Positions 23,517 through 33,313 of a DNA stretch of 64,000 bases are shown piece by piece. Source of the stretch: PS1 clade bacterium (GTDB lineage Bacteria; Pseudomonadota; Alphaproteobacteria; RS24). The stretch covers positions 27,986-91,985 of the forward strand of contig QOQK01000002.1 of NCBI GenBank assembly GCA_003331985.1. Direction: 5' to 3'. The position numbers and the translations under genes are program-made. Each line of letters opens with the position of its first letter. The first letter of the stretch is position 1. Under the pieces are notes generated by a model. It saw nothing but the letters and a program-made list of their open reading frames with translations. It did not search any database and was not told where the DNA came from.

Positions 23517-24116
23517 ATGTTAGAACCTTCATCGGTTAATGAGGATATTGTGACTGATATTGCGCAAGATACGGAAGAAATCATACTCCCAGAGGGTAAA
23601 ACCATGCTTCTGGTTGACGACGACCTGCCATGGTTGACTCGGCTTGCCCGTGCTATGGAGCGCCGTGGGTATATCGTCAGTATTGCTGATAATGTGGCTG
23701 AGGGATTGGTGCTGGCTAAAAGCGTCAAGCCTGCCTACGCCGTCGTGGATATGCGTCTTCAGGATGGTAATGGTATGGATGTTATTGAAGCCGTCCAACA
23801 GGTGAACCCTGATGGGCGTGTGATTATGCTCACCGGTTATGGTAATATCACAACTGCTGTTGAGGCTGTTAAAAAGGGAGCAGTGGATTATCTCGCCAAG
23901 CCTGCCGATGCTGATGAGATCGAAGCGGCTCTTACGGTAAATGGCGCATCCAAACCAAAACCACCTGAAAACCCTATGTCTGCAGACCGAGTCAGGTGGG
24001 AGCATATTCAGCGTGTATATGAACTTTGCGACCGCAATGTTTCTGAGACGGCTCGGCGGTTAAATATGCATCGCCGCACGTTACAAAGAATTCTCGCTAA
24101 ACGCGCCCCCCGATAA
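23517..24116 (+). CDS. regA: RegA/PrrA/ActR-type response regulator
   Basis: LLVDDDLPWLTRLARAMERRGY; C-terminal HTH CDRNVSETARRLNMHRRTLQRILAKRAPR. Confidence 0.95.
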   Translation: MLEPSSVNEDIVTDIAQDTEEIILPEGKTMLLVDDDLPWLTRLARAMERRGYIVSIADNVAEGLVLAKSVKPAYAVVDMRLQDGNGMDVIEAVQQVNPDGRVIMLTGYGNITTAVEAVKKGAVDYLAKPADADEIEAALTVNGASKPKPPENPMSADRVRWEHIQRVYELCDRNVSETARRLNMHRRTLQRILAKRAPR

Positions 24117-24137
24117 ATTATTTAAAGATTAAAGCTG

Positions 24138-25166
24138 TTAGGCTCGTTTCTCGTGCAAAGGGGTGGGGGGACGACTATTTGTTGGTTCTTTATCCAAGGC
24201 CGGCTCTTCAAAAGCCGCAAGCGCCTCGATACCCAATTTGGACATCAGGGCGGCATCCTTATCGCGTCCCGGATTGTCAGTAGTCAGCAGCTCATCACCG
24301 ACAAAAATTGAATTTGCACCGGCAAAGAAACACAGTGCTTGCATTTCATCTGACATTTCTTCACGCCCTGCCGAAAGTCTCACAGTAGATCGGGGCATCA
24401 TTATGCGAGCGACAGCGATACAGCGAACAAAGTCAATTGAATGGGGAAGATTGACATTTTCTAGCTTAGTACCGGGAATGGCAATGAGCTGGTTAATCGG
24501 AATGGAGTCCGGGTGAGTGGCAAGATTTGCCAGTGTGCGAAGCATCTCAGCCCGATCAAGTATTTTTTCTCCCATCCCGATAATGCCGCCACAGCAGACT
24601 TTCATGCCGCTATCTCTCACAACATCAAGCGTATCAAGGCGATCTTGGAAGGTTCTGGTGGTGATGATTTCACCGTAAAATTCTTCGGAGGTATCAATGT
24701 TGTGATTATAATAATCTAACCCGGCGTCAGCCAGTTCTTTGGCTTGCTCCTCAGTCAGCATGCCGAGTGTTGCGCATGTTTCCATCCCCATGTCCCGCAC
24801 GCCGCTTATCATAGCCTTAAGGTTTTCCATATCCCGGTCTTTGGGGGAGCGCCATGCCGCGCCCATGCAATAGCGTGTTGCGCCGCCTTCTTTGGCTTTG
24901 CGGGCTTCGCTCAAAACTTCTTCAACAGCCATTAGTTTGCTGGCGCCCAAATCTGACTCGGCAAATGCCGATTGGCTGCAATAGCCACAATCCTCTGGAC
25001 ACCCACCTGTTTTAATAGATAGAAGCTGGCACATTTGCACTTCATTCGGATTGAAAAATTTCCGATGAATTGTCTGGGCCTCAAAAATCAGATCATTAAA
25101 AGGGAGGTCAAAAAGGGCCTGCACTTCTTCCGCAGTCCAATCATGGCGTATTATTTGAGTGGTCAT
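24138..25166 (-). CDS. bioB: Biotin synthase
   Basis: [12 protein letters not shown] radical-SAM motif; start revised to 25166 ([10 protein letters not shown]), removing the overlap with the divergent GIY-YIG gene. Confidence 0.95.
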   Translation of the reverse strand: MTTQIIRHDWTAEEVQALFDLPFNDLIFEAQTIHRKFFNPNEVQMCQLLSIKTGGCPEDCGYCSQSAFAESDLGASKLMAVEEVLSEARKAKEGGATRYCMGAAWRSPKDRDMENLKAMISGVRDMGMETCATLGMLTEEQAKELADAGLDYYNHNIDTSEEFYGEIITTRTFQDRLDTLDVVRDSGMKVCCGGIIGMGEKILDRAEMLRTLANLATHPDSIPINQLIAIPGTKLENVNLPHSIDFVRCIAVARIMMPRSTVRLSAGREEMSDEMQALCFFAGANSIFVGDELLTTDNPGRDKDAALMSKLGIEALAAFEEPALDKEPTNSRPPTPLHEKRA

Positions 25167-25253
25167 ATCTACCTCTTTTGTGATTAGCCAATTTACGATT
25201 TTTAGGTGATTATGCAAGCCTAGTGCTCGATTATGCCTTAGAAAGATGAGCCA

Positions 25254-25568
25254 ATGGATACATCCAATAAAATGGACGGAAAAGCAAAAGTGAAGCCTTG
25301 CTATGCCTATGTGCTTGGCTCGTGGTCCGATTGCGCCAAGGGCGGGAGTCCGCGTCTTTATTCCGGTTGGACGCATGATCTTGAAAAACGACTAGCAGCC
25401 CACAACGCCGGAAAAGGCGCTAAGGCCACCAGAGGCCGAGACTGGCAGATTTTACATTTTGAAACATTTAAAACTCGTGGGGCAGCAATGTCTCGTGAGG
25501 CCGAGCTAAAAAAAACCCTTAAAACCAATCGATCTTTGCGCCAAGAGATGTTCGCCCGCAAAGATTAG
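25254..25568 (+). CDS. GIY-YIG nuclease-domain protein (UPF0213-like)
   Basis: [41 protein letters not shown]. Confidence 0.88.
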   Translation: MDTSNKMDGKAKVKPCYAYVLGSWSDCAKGGSPRLYSGWTHDLEKRLAAHNAGKGAKATRGRDWQILHFETFKTRGAAMSREAELKKTLKTNRSLRQEMFARKD

Positions 25569-25600
25569 TGCTCCCTCAGGCTTATATGGTTAAAGTGTCT

Positions 25601-26437
25601 TCAAATAGCCTCAAAAGCTGTTACGTCTAACCAGCCAAAATCGTCTGAAAGGAAGTGAATATTGTTCCCTGTGCGGTGACGTTCCATCGCGCAGAGAGAC
25701 CAGTTATTACTTATCTTCATACCCAGTAATTTACTTAAAGATGAAGCGTCATAGCGTTGGATTTTATCCATTTTGATATAGTCCCGGATAAGGTTAAATA
25801 CCTTCGAGCCGATAATGTTCGCCGCTTCGTTCATGCCACTTTCCCGCAAATGGTCGAAAATGGCATATTGAGGCTTTATGGCTGTAACAAAATTTTTCAG
25901 AATATCAGGTGTTAGATAGTAGCTGATGCCTTCCATAATCAAAAAAGTTGGTCTGTGCTGTTGCCAACCGGCGCGTTTTAATTTGTCGATAATTGATGAA
26001 GCGTCGGCAAGATCGCCCTCAATAAGATGAAGTCTTGGATTGCTGATTAACTCTGCTTTTATGGACATTTGTTCGCGGTCAATTTCAAAAATGTCTAACC
26101 CTTTATGGCGTTGCGTCACTTCCAACCCCAGCGGGTCAAGACCCGCGGCACCTGATATGATTTGCATTGAAGGGTTTTTAGCCAAAGTTTCATTGATATG
26201 ATGGAGGATCATGTGCTTGCGATTGAAAATGACTTCCGCATATTCCGGCCAAATTGCGTTACAAGCTTCATGTAGGCTCTGTCCGGCTGACAGGTCGAGG
26301 TGGGAAAGATAATCCTCTACAGCTTTGGAATGATAAACCTGACCCTGCAAAAAACGCAGTGCCAGAGCTGACGTCTCAGATAATTTTATAGATTCTACCA
26401 TTTTATTTTTCTTCTTTTGGTTGCCTGATAATACCAA
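25601..26437 (-). CDS. Class I SAM-dependent methyltransferase (leucine carboxyl methyltransferase-like)
   Basis: QIISGAAGLDPLGLEV, IFEIDREQMSIKAELI, FLIMEGISYYL. Confidence 0.7.
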   Translation of the reverse strand: MVLSGNQKKKNKMVESIKLSETSALALRFLQGQVYHSKAVEDYLSHLDLSAGQSLHEACNAIWPEYAEVIFNRKHMILHHINETLAKNPSMQIISGAAGLDPLGLEVTQRHKGLDIFEIDREQMSIKAELISNPRLHLIEGDLADASSIIDKLKRAGWQQHRPTFLIMEGISYYLTPDILKNFVTAIKPQYAIFDHLRESGMNEAANIIGSKVFNLIRDYIKMDKIQRYDASSLSKLLGMKISNNWSLCAMERHRTGNNIHFLSDDFGWLDVTAFEAI

Positions 26438-26550
26438 TAATTCTGATGGAATAAAAAATTGGTTTGTCCGTTAGGAGCTTTTATTGCGTCCGGTAGAATA
26501 TGTGTCTAGGTTGAGCGATAATGTGAAAATAGTTCAGGGGGACTTCGATT

Positions 26551-27714
26551 ATGAATAATGAAAAAGAATTCAGTCTGGTTGTGTATGGTGCCAGCGGCTT
26601 TACGGGGCGTCTGGTTGCCGAATACCTTGCTGCACAATATGGCGACAATCTGAAATGGGCTATGGCCGGTCGTAATGAAGAAAAGCTTAAATCGGTCAGA
26701 GAAGAAGTAGGTGCAGGTGATGTGCCGCTTATCATCGCTGACTCTGATGACGAGGCCTCTTTAAAAAGTATGGTCGCCCGGGCAGATGTTGTTCTAACAA
26801 CGACAGGGCCTTATCAGCTTTATGGGGAAGGTTTGCTCAAAGCCTGCGCCGAAGCGGGCACTCATTATGTTGATTTATGCGGTGAGCCGGGCTGGATGTA
26901 TGACATGATTGGTAAATATCAGGATACAGCCAGTAATAGCGGCGCCCGTCTTGTGTTTAGCTGTGGCTTTGACTCAGTGCCTTTTGATTTAGGTGTGCAA
27001 TATGTTCAAAAAGCCGCCATTGATAAATGGGATAATCCTGCAGGACGTGTCAGAGGTCGTGTCCGCGCAATGAATGGCGAGTTTTCTGGCGGTACGGCCG
27101 CGTCATTTAAGGCGACCGTGAAATCTTTAGAGACACGCCCAGAGCTTTTCAACGTGCTGATTGACCCTTTCAGTCTGGCGGGCAAGGCCGGCCCTGAGCA
27201 ACCTGCTGATAACAAGCCTTATGAAGATGATGTTTTGGGGGCATGGGTGGCGCCTTTTATCATGGCAGCGATTAACACCAAAAATGTTCACCGCTCAAAT
27301 GCTCTTATGGATTATGCCTATGGTGAGAATTTTCTTTATGATGAAATGATGGTGACTGGGTTTGGAGACGAAGGCAAAGCTGTTGCCGAATACGTCACCA
27401 AAGCTTCACCACTTGATGGTGATAATGTGCCTCAGCCTGGGGAGGGCCCGTCAAAGGAGAAGCGTGAGTCTGGGAATTATGATGTGCTGTTTCTAGCTGA
27501 AGGAGCAGATGGTTCTGTACTCAAAGCCTCCGTTAAAGGAGATATGGACCCTGGATATGGCTCAACCTCCAAAATGATTGCTGAGAGTGCCTTGTGCCTT
27601 GTGCAAGATTGTGGGGAACTTGGTGGAGGTATTTATACCGCTGCGTCCGCCATGGGAGATAAGCTTGTTACAAGACTTGAGGCCAATGCCGGCCTCACAT
27701 TTAGCATGGAATAA
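26551..27714 (+). CDS. Saccharopine dehydrogenase-like / trans-acting enoyl reductase family protein
   Basis: LVVYGASGFTGRLVAEYLA; HYVDLCGEPGW; SCGFDSVPFDLGV. Confidence 0.88.
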   Translation: MNNEKEFSLVVYGASGFTGRLVAEYLAAQYGDNLKWAMAGRNEEKLKSVREEVGAGDVPLIIADSDDEASLKSMVARADVVLTTTGPYQLYGEGLLKACAEAGTHYVDLCGEPGWMYDMIGKYQDTASNSGARLVFSCGFDSVPFDLGVQYVQKAAIDKWDNPAGRVRGRVRAMNGEFSGGTAASFKATVKSLETRPELFNVLIDPFSLAGKAGPEQPADNKPYEDDVLGAWVAPFIMAAINTKNVHRSNALMDYAYGENFLYDEMMVTGFGDEGKAVAEYVTKASPLDGDNVPQPGEGPSKEKRESGNYDVLFLAEGADGSVLKASVKGDMDPGYGSTSKMIAESALCLVQDCGELGGGIYTAASAMGDKLVTRLEANAGLTFSME

Positions 27715-27718
27715 TTAA

Positions 27719-27797
27719 ATAGGGAGACTGTTTTTAGTTTGAGGATGGTGGGGGGCGTCACTAATTTCCCCTTACTCACTTGGGACAGTCTCCCTAT
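27719..27797. terminator. Long inverted repeat ATAGGGAGACTGT / ACAGTCTCCCTAT between convergent genes
   Basis: 13-bp perfect arms at 27719-27731 and 27785-27797, 53-nt interior; T-run just inside the left arm. Confidence 0.55.
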
Positions 27798-27819
27798 AAT
27801 TTCCAGGCTTAGGGTATGC

Positions 27820-29907
27820 CTAGAAATTCCTGCGTAAAGAAACTCTTGCATTGAGAGGCTCCCCAACAGAAGCCTGGTGGCTACTGTGAGAATGCGGGAA
27901 GTACAACTCGTCAGTTAAATTTTCAACGTTAAGAGTAATCGTGGTTTCTTCAGAGACGTGGTAATATGCAGCTAAGTCAATCCGCTCATAATCAGGTAAC
28001 TTCCTTGAGGTATTATTATTACCAATAAAAGACTCATCCTGATATGTCATGCCAAGCCCTAAACCGAACTTGTCGTTAACATCATACATGCCCCAAAGAG
28101 AGAAGGTAGTCTCAGGTATCTCCCGAGGAGACCCACCTGAAGATGTCTCGCCCTCCATATTACTGTAACCAGCAGTTATAGATAATTTGTCTGATACATT
28201 GCCCTTTAGTTGCATCTCAAATCCGTCAACTGTCAGTCCAGTCACTTCTGAAGTTTCACCAGTTACGCTATCACGAACAGCTTGAACTTGTTCGCTGTCG
28301 AAGTAGCTGAGTGTGAAACTTAGGTCATCCTGAATGTCCCATTTGAAACCAATTTCAGTATTTTCAAATACATCGGGGTCAAGACGCGCGTTTGATGCAG
28401 ATAGTTTTTTAAATTGCTCACCAGATCTAGGCAAGAAACTTTCACTGTAGCTTACGAATAAAGATGTATTCTCTTGAGGTTTGAAAATTAAACCAGCTCG
28501 AGGAGAAAATTCCTCATCTTTTCTGGAAGTTGTGACAGCATCGTCAACGTCAACCACTGTAATGTCAAACGAGTCAAAGCGGCCGCCCAACATAATTTTA
28601 AACTGATCAGACAAATCAATCTGGTCTTGGATGAAGAAAGACGTGACTTTAATATCTGATGTTGTTTTGTTACTTAGGTCGGTTGTGAAGTCTACAGAAC
28701 TTGCCTGCCCAGCGGCATTGGTAGCAAAGTTCATTGGTCTGGTTACGTTGAAAGTCTCATTATCGTCTTGAGTATTTGAAAAATATGTATTGAAACGGAA
28801 ATTTTTATTTTCAGTGTCAACTTGTTCTGCACCAAGTAAAACAGTATGGCCGATGCTTCCCGTATTGAATTCACTAACTAAATTACCTGAAACTATAAAG
28901 TTATTGCGTTCTGTAGGGTCACGATAACCATCCATTGTTACAATATTTGTGGTGGCGTCATATCCAGATGCATAGAGATTTTGGTACATTTTCTCAAAAT
29001 CGCTATGTTGCACAACAATATTACCCTTCAGGGTGTCAGAGAATTCGTGGCTCAGGATACCCTTAACAATGTCAGCCTTTAAAGTTGTGACGTTTATATC
29101 AGGGTCACCAAAAGTAATTTTTTCGAACGCTTCTACAGGCACTCCACTAGCGGTCGGCACACCTCTATCGATAAATCTTTCATGATTTGCGTGTTCATAG
29201 GAAAGATCTAAAGAAGTTTTCTCACCGAGTTGAATTTTGAGAGTTGGGTTGAAGCCATACCTGTCGCCATCATAATAGTCCCTATGGTTTTCCAGGTAAT
29301 CATTGTGAGCATTGACCCTTAATGCCATGTTGTCACTTAGTGGGGTATTGAAGTCAAAAGAAAAATCATATGCTCCGAATGTGTCAAAACCTAAATCGAT
29401 CGACCCAAATTCCTCACCTATTTGACCTTTTTTTGTCACACGGTTAACTATACCGCCTGTTCCGCCTCTCCCGAAAAGTAGGGCATTGGGTCCGCGCAAG
29501 ATTTCTACTTGCTCTAAGTTATATAGTGAGCGGTAATACTGAACATCGTCCCTGATGCCGTCCATATAGAAGTCAGCAGTAGAGCGCACACCTCTAAAAA
29601 CTATTGCATCACGGTGGCCTTCGCCCTGTGATGTGTTCACACCTGGTGTATATCTAGCTATATCGCCAATAGAACGGAATCCCTGCGATCTGATATCTTC
29701 ATCAGTTATAATAGATAAACTTTGAGGAACGTTAAGGATTGGAACTGGTGTTTTAAGAGAATTAACCTGATCCGAATAAAGAACTTTACCCTTAACAATA
29801 ATTTCATCAGTCGTTTGGGCTAAAGTAATAGTATGGCCAAAAGCCAACAATACTAAGCAACTTGCAAAACTTCTTAAAAGTCTTAAGGATATTAAATTAT
29901 ATTTCAT
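27820..29907 (-). CDS. TonB-dependent siderophore receptor
   Basis: Plug-domain VPQSLSIITDEDIRSQGFRSIGDIARYTPGV, VEILRGPNALLFGRGGTGGIVN; C-terminal LNARVSLRRNF; start revised inward from 30048 (MKYNLISLRLL, AAGGAAA upstream). Confidence 0.92.
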   Translation of the reverse strand: MKYNLISLRLLRSFASCLVLLAFGHTITLAQTTDEIIVKGKVLYSDQVNSLKTPVPILNVPQSLSIITDEDIRSQGFRSIGDIARYTPGVNTSQGEGHRDAIVFRGVRSTADFYMDGIRDDVQYYRSLYNLEQVEILRGPNALLFGRGGTGGIVNRVTKKGQIGEEFGSIDLGFDTFGAYDFSFDFNTPLSDNMALRVNAHNDYLENHRDYYDGDRYGFNPTLKIQLGEKTSLDLSYEHANHERFIDRGVPTASGVPVEAFEKITFGDPDINVTTLKADIVKGILSHEFSDTLKGNIVVQHSDFEKMYQNLYASGYDATTNIVTMDGYRDPTERNNFIVSGNLVSEFNTGSIGHTVLLGAEQVDTENKNFRFNTYFSNTQDDNETFNVTRPMNFATNAAGQASSVDFTTDLSNKTTSDIKVTSFFIQDQIDLSDQFKIMLGGRFDSFDITVVDVDDAVTTSRKDEEFSPRAGLIFKPQENTSLFVSYSESFLPRSGEQFKKLSASNARLDPDVFENTEIGFKWDIQDDLSFTLSYFDSEQVQAVRDSVTGETSEVTGLTVDGFEMQLKGNVSDKLSITAGYSNMEGETSSGGSPREIPETTFSLWGMYDVNDKFGLGLGMTYQDESFIGNNNTSRKLPDYERIDLAAYYHVSEETTITLNVENLTDELYFPHSHSSHQASVGEPLNARVSLRRNF

Positions 29908-29943
29908 TTGCACAATTTCCTTCATATAGCATAAGCCGTGTAC

Positions 29944-29960
29944 TTGAGAATTAATCTCAA
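29944..29960. promoter_or_regulatory. Inverted repeat TTGAGA-ATTAA-TCTCAA upstream of the TonB receptor; fits TGA-N9-TCA (IRO-box-like)
   Basis: 6-bp perfect arms read directly. Confidence 0.45.
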
Positions 29961-29972
29961 TTGGGTTTTTTA

Positions 29973-29995
29973 TTGTAAATGATAATGAGTTGCAA
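29973..29995. promoter_or_regulatory. Fur-box-like imperfect palindrome TTGTAAATGATAATGAGTTGCAA upstream of the TonB receptor
   Basis: Contains ATGATAATGA; about 66 bp upstream of the revised start. Confidence 0.5.
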
Positions 29996-30107
29996 TAACA
30001 AAAACATCTATTTTCAATTTTTTTTCGTAAATCAAACATGAACTTCAAAAATCAATTCTTCTGTAGAACAACAAAAGCCTTCAAAAAGCGGCTCATAGGG
30101 TCAATTT

Positions 30108-30674
30108 ATGAACTATTCACAATCAATGCGTCTCGGATCCTTTTTTAGTGAAATTTTGCCTCTGGCGAGTTTTTTCATATTTTATCGCCTTTATGGGCTT
30201 TATGCTGCAGCAATAGCGGGAGTCACCGTTTCGGCCTTCATGTTGCTTTATTTCTGGCTGTTGGAACGCCGTGTAGCCAAATTTGTGGTTTTTTCAACGC
30301 TGTTTTCGGGTGTGCTGACAGCTACGGCGATTTTGTCATCCGAAAAATTGCTTATTAAAATCCAACCAACAATTTCTTCACTTGTTATGGCGGGTGTTTT
30401 GCTTGGTGGGCTGTTACGCGGGAAAGCTATGATGCAGGTTTTTTTCGGTACTCAATTTAGGTTAACCGAGACAACATGGTTTCAGCTCAGTTTTCGCTGG
30501 GGACTTTTTTTCTTAACTGCGGCTATCGGTAATGAATTGGCTTGGCGTTATTTAAGTGAAGAAAATTGGGTAATGTTCAGAACTTTTGTCATGTCACCGG
30601 CAACAGGAATTTTTATGTTGTCACAATTACCGCTTACCCTTCGAGGGCGCTTGCCCCTTGAGGAAGATAGCTAA
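30108..30674 (+). CDS. Septation protein A-like / IspZ-family membrane protein
   Basis: Hydrophobic protein with LLRGKAMMQVFFGTQFRLTETTWFQLSFRWGLFFLTAAIGNE. Confidence 0.8.
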   Translation: MNYSQSMRLGSFFSEILPLASFFIFYRLYGLYAAAIAGVTVSAFMLLYFWLLERRVAKFVVFSTLFSGVLTATAILSSEKLLIKIQPTISSLVMAGVLLGGLLRGKAMMQVFFGTQFRLTETTWFQLSFRWGLFFLTAAIGNELAWRYLSEENWVMFRTFVMSPATGIFMLSQLPLTLRGRLPLEEDS

Positions 30675-30687
30675 ATTTTCTTAAATT

Positions 30688-32232
30688 TTAAATTCTTGTG
30701 CCACGTGCACATTTATTGCGCAGTGCTTTAGCGGTGTCTCGGATTGAAGCAAGTTCTTCGGGGTCTTTCCTGTCGAGGTTTTTCAACTGGAACGCCATGC
30801 GTGGATTTTTCCTAAACTGCTTTTCATGTTGAGCAAGAAAATCCCAATACAGGGCAGTTACAGGGCAAGCTTCTGGCCCATGTGCTTTCTTGGGCGTATA
30901 AGGGCAGGTCTTACAGCAATCTGACATGCGATCTATATAGGCGCCTGAGGCCGCATAGGGTTTTGTACCCATAATGCCGCCATCACCAAACTGGCTCATG
31001 CCGACAACATTTGGTAGTGACACCCAGTCAATTGCATCCAGATAAAGCCCCATATGCCACTCATGTACGGCATAAGGGTTCGCGCCATATTGCATCAGGA
31101 ATAGTCCGAGGACCATCAGTCGCTGAATATGATGGGCATAGCCTTCCGTCAACACGCTGTTAAGTGCGTCGGCAACACAGGCCATATCGGTTTCGCCTGT
31201 CCAAAAGAATTCAGGGACCTCTTCATTGGCATCAAGCTTATTTAATGCCGCATAATCCGGCATATAGTGCCAGTAAAGCCCCCGTACAAATTCTCGCCAC
31301 CCTAAAATTTGGCGGATAAAACCTTCGACAGCATTAATAGGAGCATCTCCTATTTCATAGGCCTCAAGGGCAGCTTCACAAACTTCAGTCGGGGAAATCA
31401 GATGTAAATTCATCGCCGCCGATAGCCTGGAGTGATAGAGCGTCACATATCCTGTAGCGATTGCGTCCTCATAGGTGCCAAAATCCGGTAGCCGATAGGC
31501 GATAAAATCCTTCAGTGCCTGTCGCGCTTGATCCGGTGTTACGGGTTCGGCAAACCCCTCACTTTTCCCGGGTGCATCGGGGAACATACGGTCAACCATA
31601 GCTTGAACTGAACGCGTCACATCATCTGGTTCAAAGGGTTGGCGAGTGGGGATGAGAGGGGGGCCGTCTTTACCAAAACTTTTGCGATTATCTTTGTCAA
31701 AATTCCATTGCCCGCCAACGGGATTGTTACCATCCATTAACCAGCCGGTTTTGCGCCTCAGCGGGCGATAAAAATCTTCCAGAACAAGTTTTTTGCGGCC
31801 TTCTGCAAATTTTGCAAAATCATCCGGCGTGGTGAAAAAATGATCATCTTCCACCAACACCAACCGATTGCCTGCAGCTTTGGTGAGGGCCTCTTGAACC
31901 CGCCAGTCACCGGTACGCGTGATGAATATTTGATCCGGTTCGAATTCTTTGGCGGCGCGCAGCATGCCCTCAGCAATGGTTTGAGGTGCTTGTTGTTTTT
32001 CAGTTGCGTCATCAAGCGCATAATAAAATACTTGCTTCCCCTCCGCACGGCGGGCATTGCGGAAGTGGCGCATGGCCGCAAAAAACATAATAAGTCTTTT
32101 TTTATGCTGTCTGGGAGTGGCTTCCTCAATGGCTTCCGTCATGACGATTGCGTCATGTTCGGGGTCAAAGTCACTGAAAATTTGCGACATTGGATTGAGT
32201 TGGTCACCACAAATGACGATGAGCCGCTTCAT
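30688..32232 (-). CDS. FeS-type cryptochrome/photolyase (PhrB/CryB-like, photolyase-related)
   Basis: VICGDQLNPMSQIF; EGFIRQILGWREFVRGLYW; CCKTCPYTPKKAHGPEACP cluster cysteines. Confidence 0.9.
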   Translation of the reverse strand: MKRLIVICGDQLNPMSQIFSDFDPEHDAIVMTEAIEEATPRQHKKRLIMFFAAMRHFRNARRAEGKQVFYYALDDATEKQQAPQTIAEGMLRAAKEFEPDQIFITRTGDWRVQEALTKAAGNRLVLVEDDHFFTTPDDFAKFAEGRKKLVLEDFYRPLRRKTGWLMDGNNPVGGQWNFDKDNRKSFGKDGPPLIPTRQPFEPDDVTRSVQAMVDRMFPDAPGKSEGFAEPVTPDQARQALKDFIAYRLPDFGTYEDAIATGYVTLYHSRLSAAMNLHLISPTEVCEAALEAYEIGDAPINAVEGFIRQILGWREFVRGLYWHYMPDYAALNKLDANEEVPEFFWTGETDMACVADALNSVLTEGYAHHIQRLMVLGLFLMQYGANPYAVHEWHMGLYLDAIDWVSLPNVVGMSQFGDGGIMGTKPYAASGAYIDRMSDCCKTCPYTPKKAHGPEACPVTALYWDFLAQHEKQFRKNPRMAFQLKNLDRKDPEELASIRDTAKALRNKCARGTRI

Positions 32233-32236
32233 TATA

Positions 32237-33232
32237 TTATCCTGCCTGATTGGGTGGGGTCGTCTGATTGCCCGTTAATTTCATGAACACATCTTCAAGG
32301 TTTGTGCCTTCTGTTTCTAGGTCTGTAATTGAGATGTTTTTTTGTCGAACATCATCCAGCACTTGCAGTGCAGTTTTTTCTCGTGGGTTAAATGTTAGCG
32401 CCAGCCTGCCATCCGATTGCAGAGTTGTGTGATAGCTCTCCAGACCTGCCGGAACCTCAGAGAGTGTCGTGTCGGGACGTAGTAAAAGTGTTTTGCTATC
32501 CAGTAGGCTCAACAGTTTTGGTGTGTCATCACAAATAACGAGATCGCCATGGTCAATAATTGCAATCCGGTCACAGAGCGCTTGCGCTTCTTCAAGATAA
32601 TGCGTTGTCAGTACAATCGTAACACCTTGTTCGTTAAGGGCGCGAACATAAGTCCAAAGTTGGTGGCGCAGTTCAATATCCACCCCGGCAGTAGGTTCGT
32701 CCAGCACCAGAATGGGCGGTTGATGCACGAGTGCTTTAGCAATCAGTAAACGCCGTCGCATGCCACCCGATAAAGTGCGCGAATAGGCATTAGCCTTATC
32801 GCCAAGACCCAGTGTTTCCAGAATCTCCATGCTGCGTCTTTGTTTAGCCTTAACCCCATAAAGCCCCGCCTGCAGATCAAGAGATTCAAGCGGGGTGAAG
32901 AAGGGGTCGAAATTAATTTCTTGAGGGACAACTCCTATAGATGCGCGAGCCATGCGTGGATTCTCGTCAATATCAAACCCCCAGACAGATGCTTTGCCTG
33001 AAGACTTTATGACAAGTCCGGCAAGAATATTGATGAAAGTGGATTTTCCGGCACCATTAGGGCCCAAAAGGCCAAAAATCATCCCACGAGGAATTTCAAG
33101 ATCAACACTTTTAAGGGCTTTTTTTTCGGACTGATTGCCGCTGGCCTGATATGTTTTTGTTAGCCCTTCTGCTGTGATAGCATTCTCAATATCGCCATCA
33201 CTATTATTGTCAGGGTTGGATAAATTCTGCAT
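32237..33232 (-). CDS. ABC transporter ATP-binding protein (CcmA/ABC-2 type)
   Basis: GLLGPNGAGKSTFINIL, LSGGMRRRLLIAKALVHQPPILVLDEPTAGVD. Confidence 0.92.
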   Translation of the reverse strand: MQNLSNPDNNSDGDIENAITAEGLTKTYQASGNQSEKKALKSVDLEIPRGMIFGLLGPNGAGKSTFINILAGLVIKSSGKASVWGFDIDENPRMARASIGVVPQEINFDPFFTPLESLDLQAGLYGVKAKQRRSMEILETLGLGDKANAYSRTLSGGMRRRLLIAKALVHQPPILVLDEPTAGVDIELRHQLWTYVRALNEQGVTIVLTTHYLEEAQALCDRIAIIDHGDLVICDDTPKLLSLLDSKTLLLRPDTTLSEVPAGLESYHTTLQSDGRLALTFNPREKTALQVLDDVRQKNISITDLETEGTNLEDVFMKLTGNQTTPPNQAG

Positions 33233-33313
33233 TATTCTTCCTCAAGTTATTATCAGAACTAGCACGCAGTCTGTTCAAGGCAAAGACTAAAACTAAAAGC
33301 AAGGAGTGGCCTC

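Noticed and set aside
25167-25376. 70-aa N-terminal extension of BioB in the ORF track
   Set aside because: Overlaps the divergent GIY-YIG gene and precedes the normal BioB N terminus [10 protein letters not shown]
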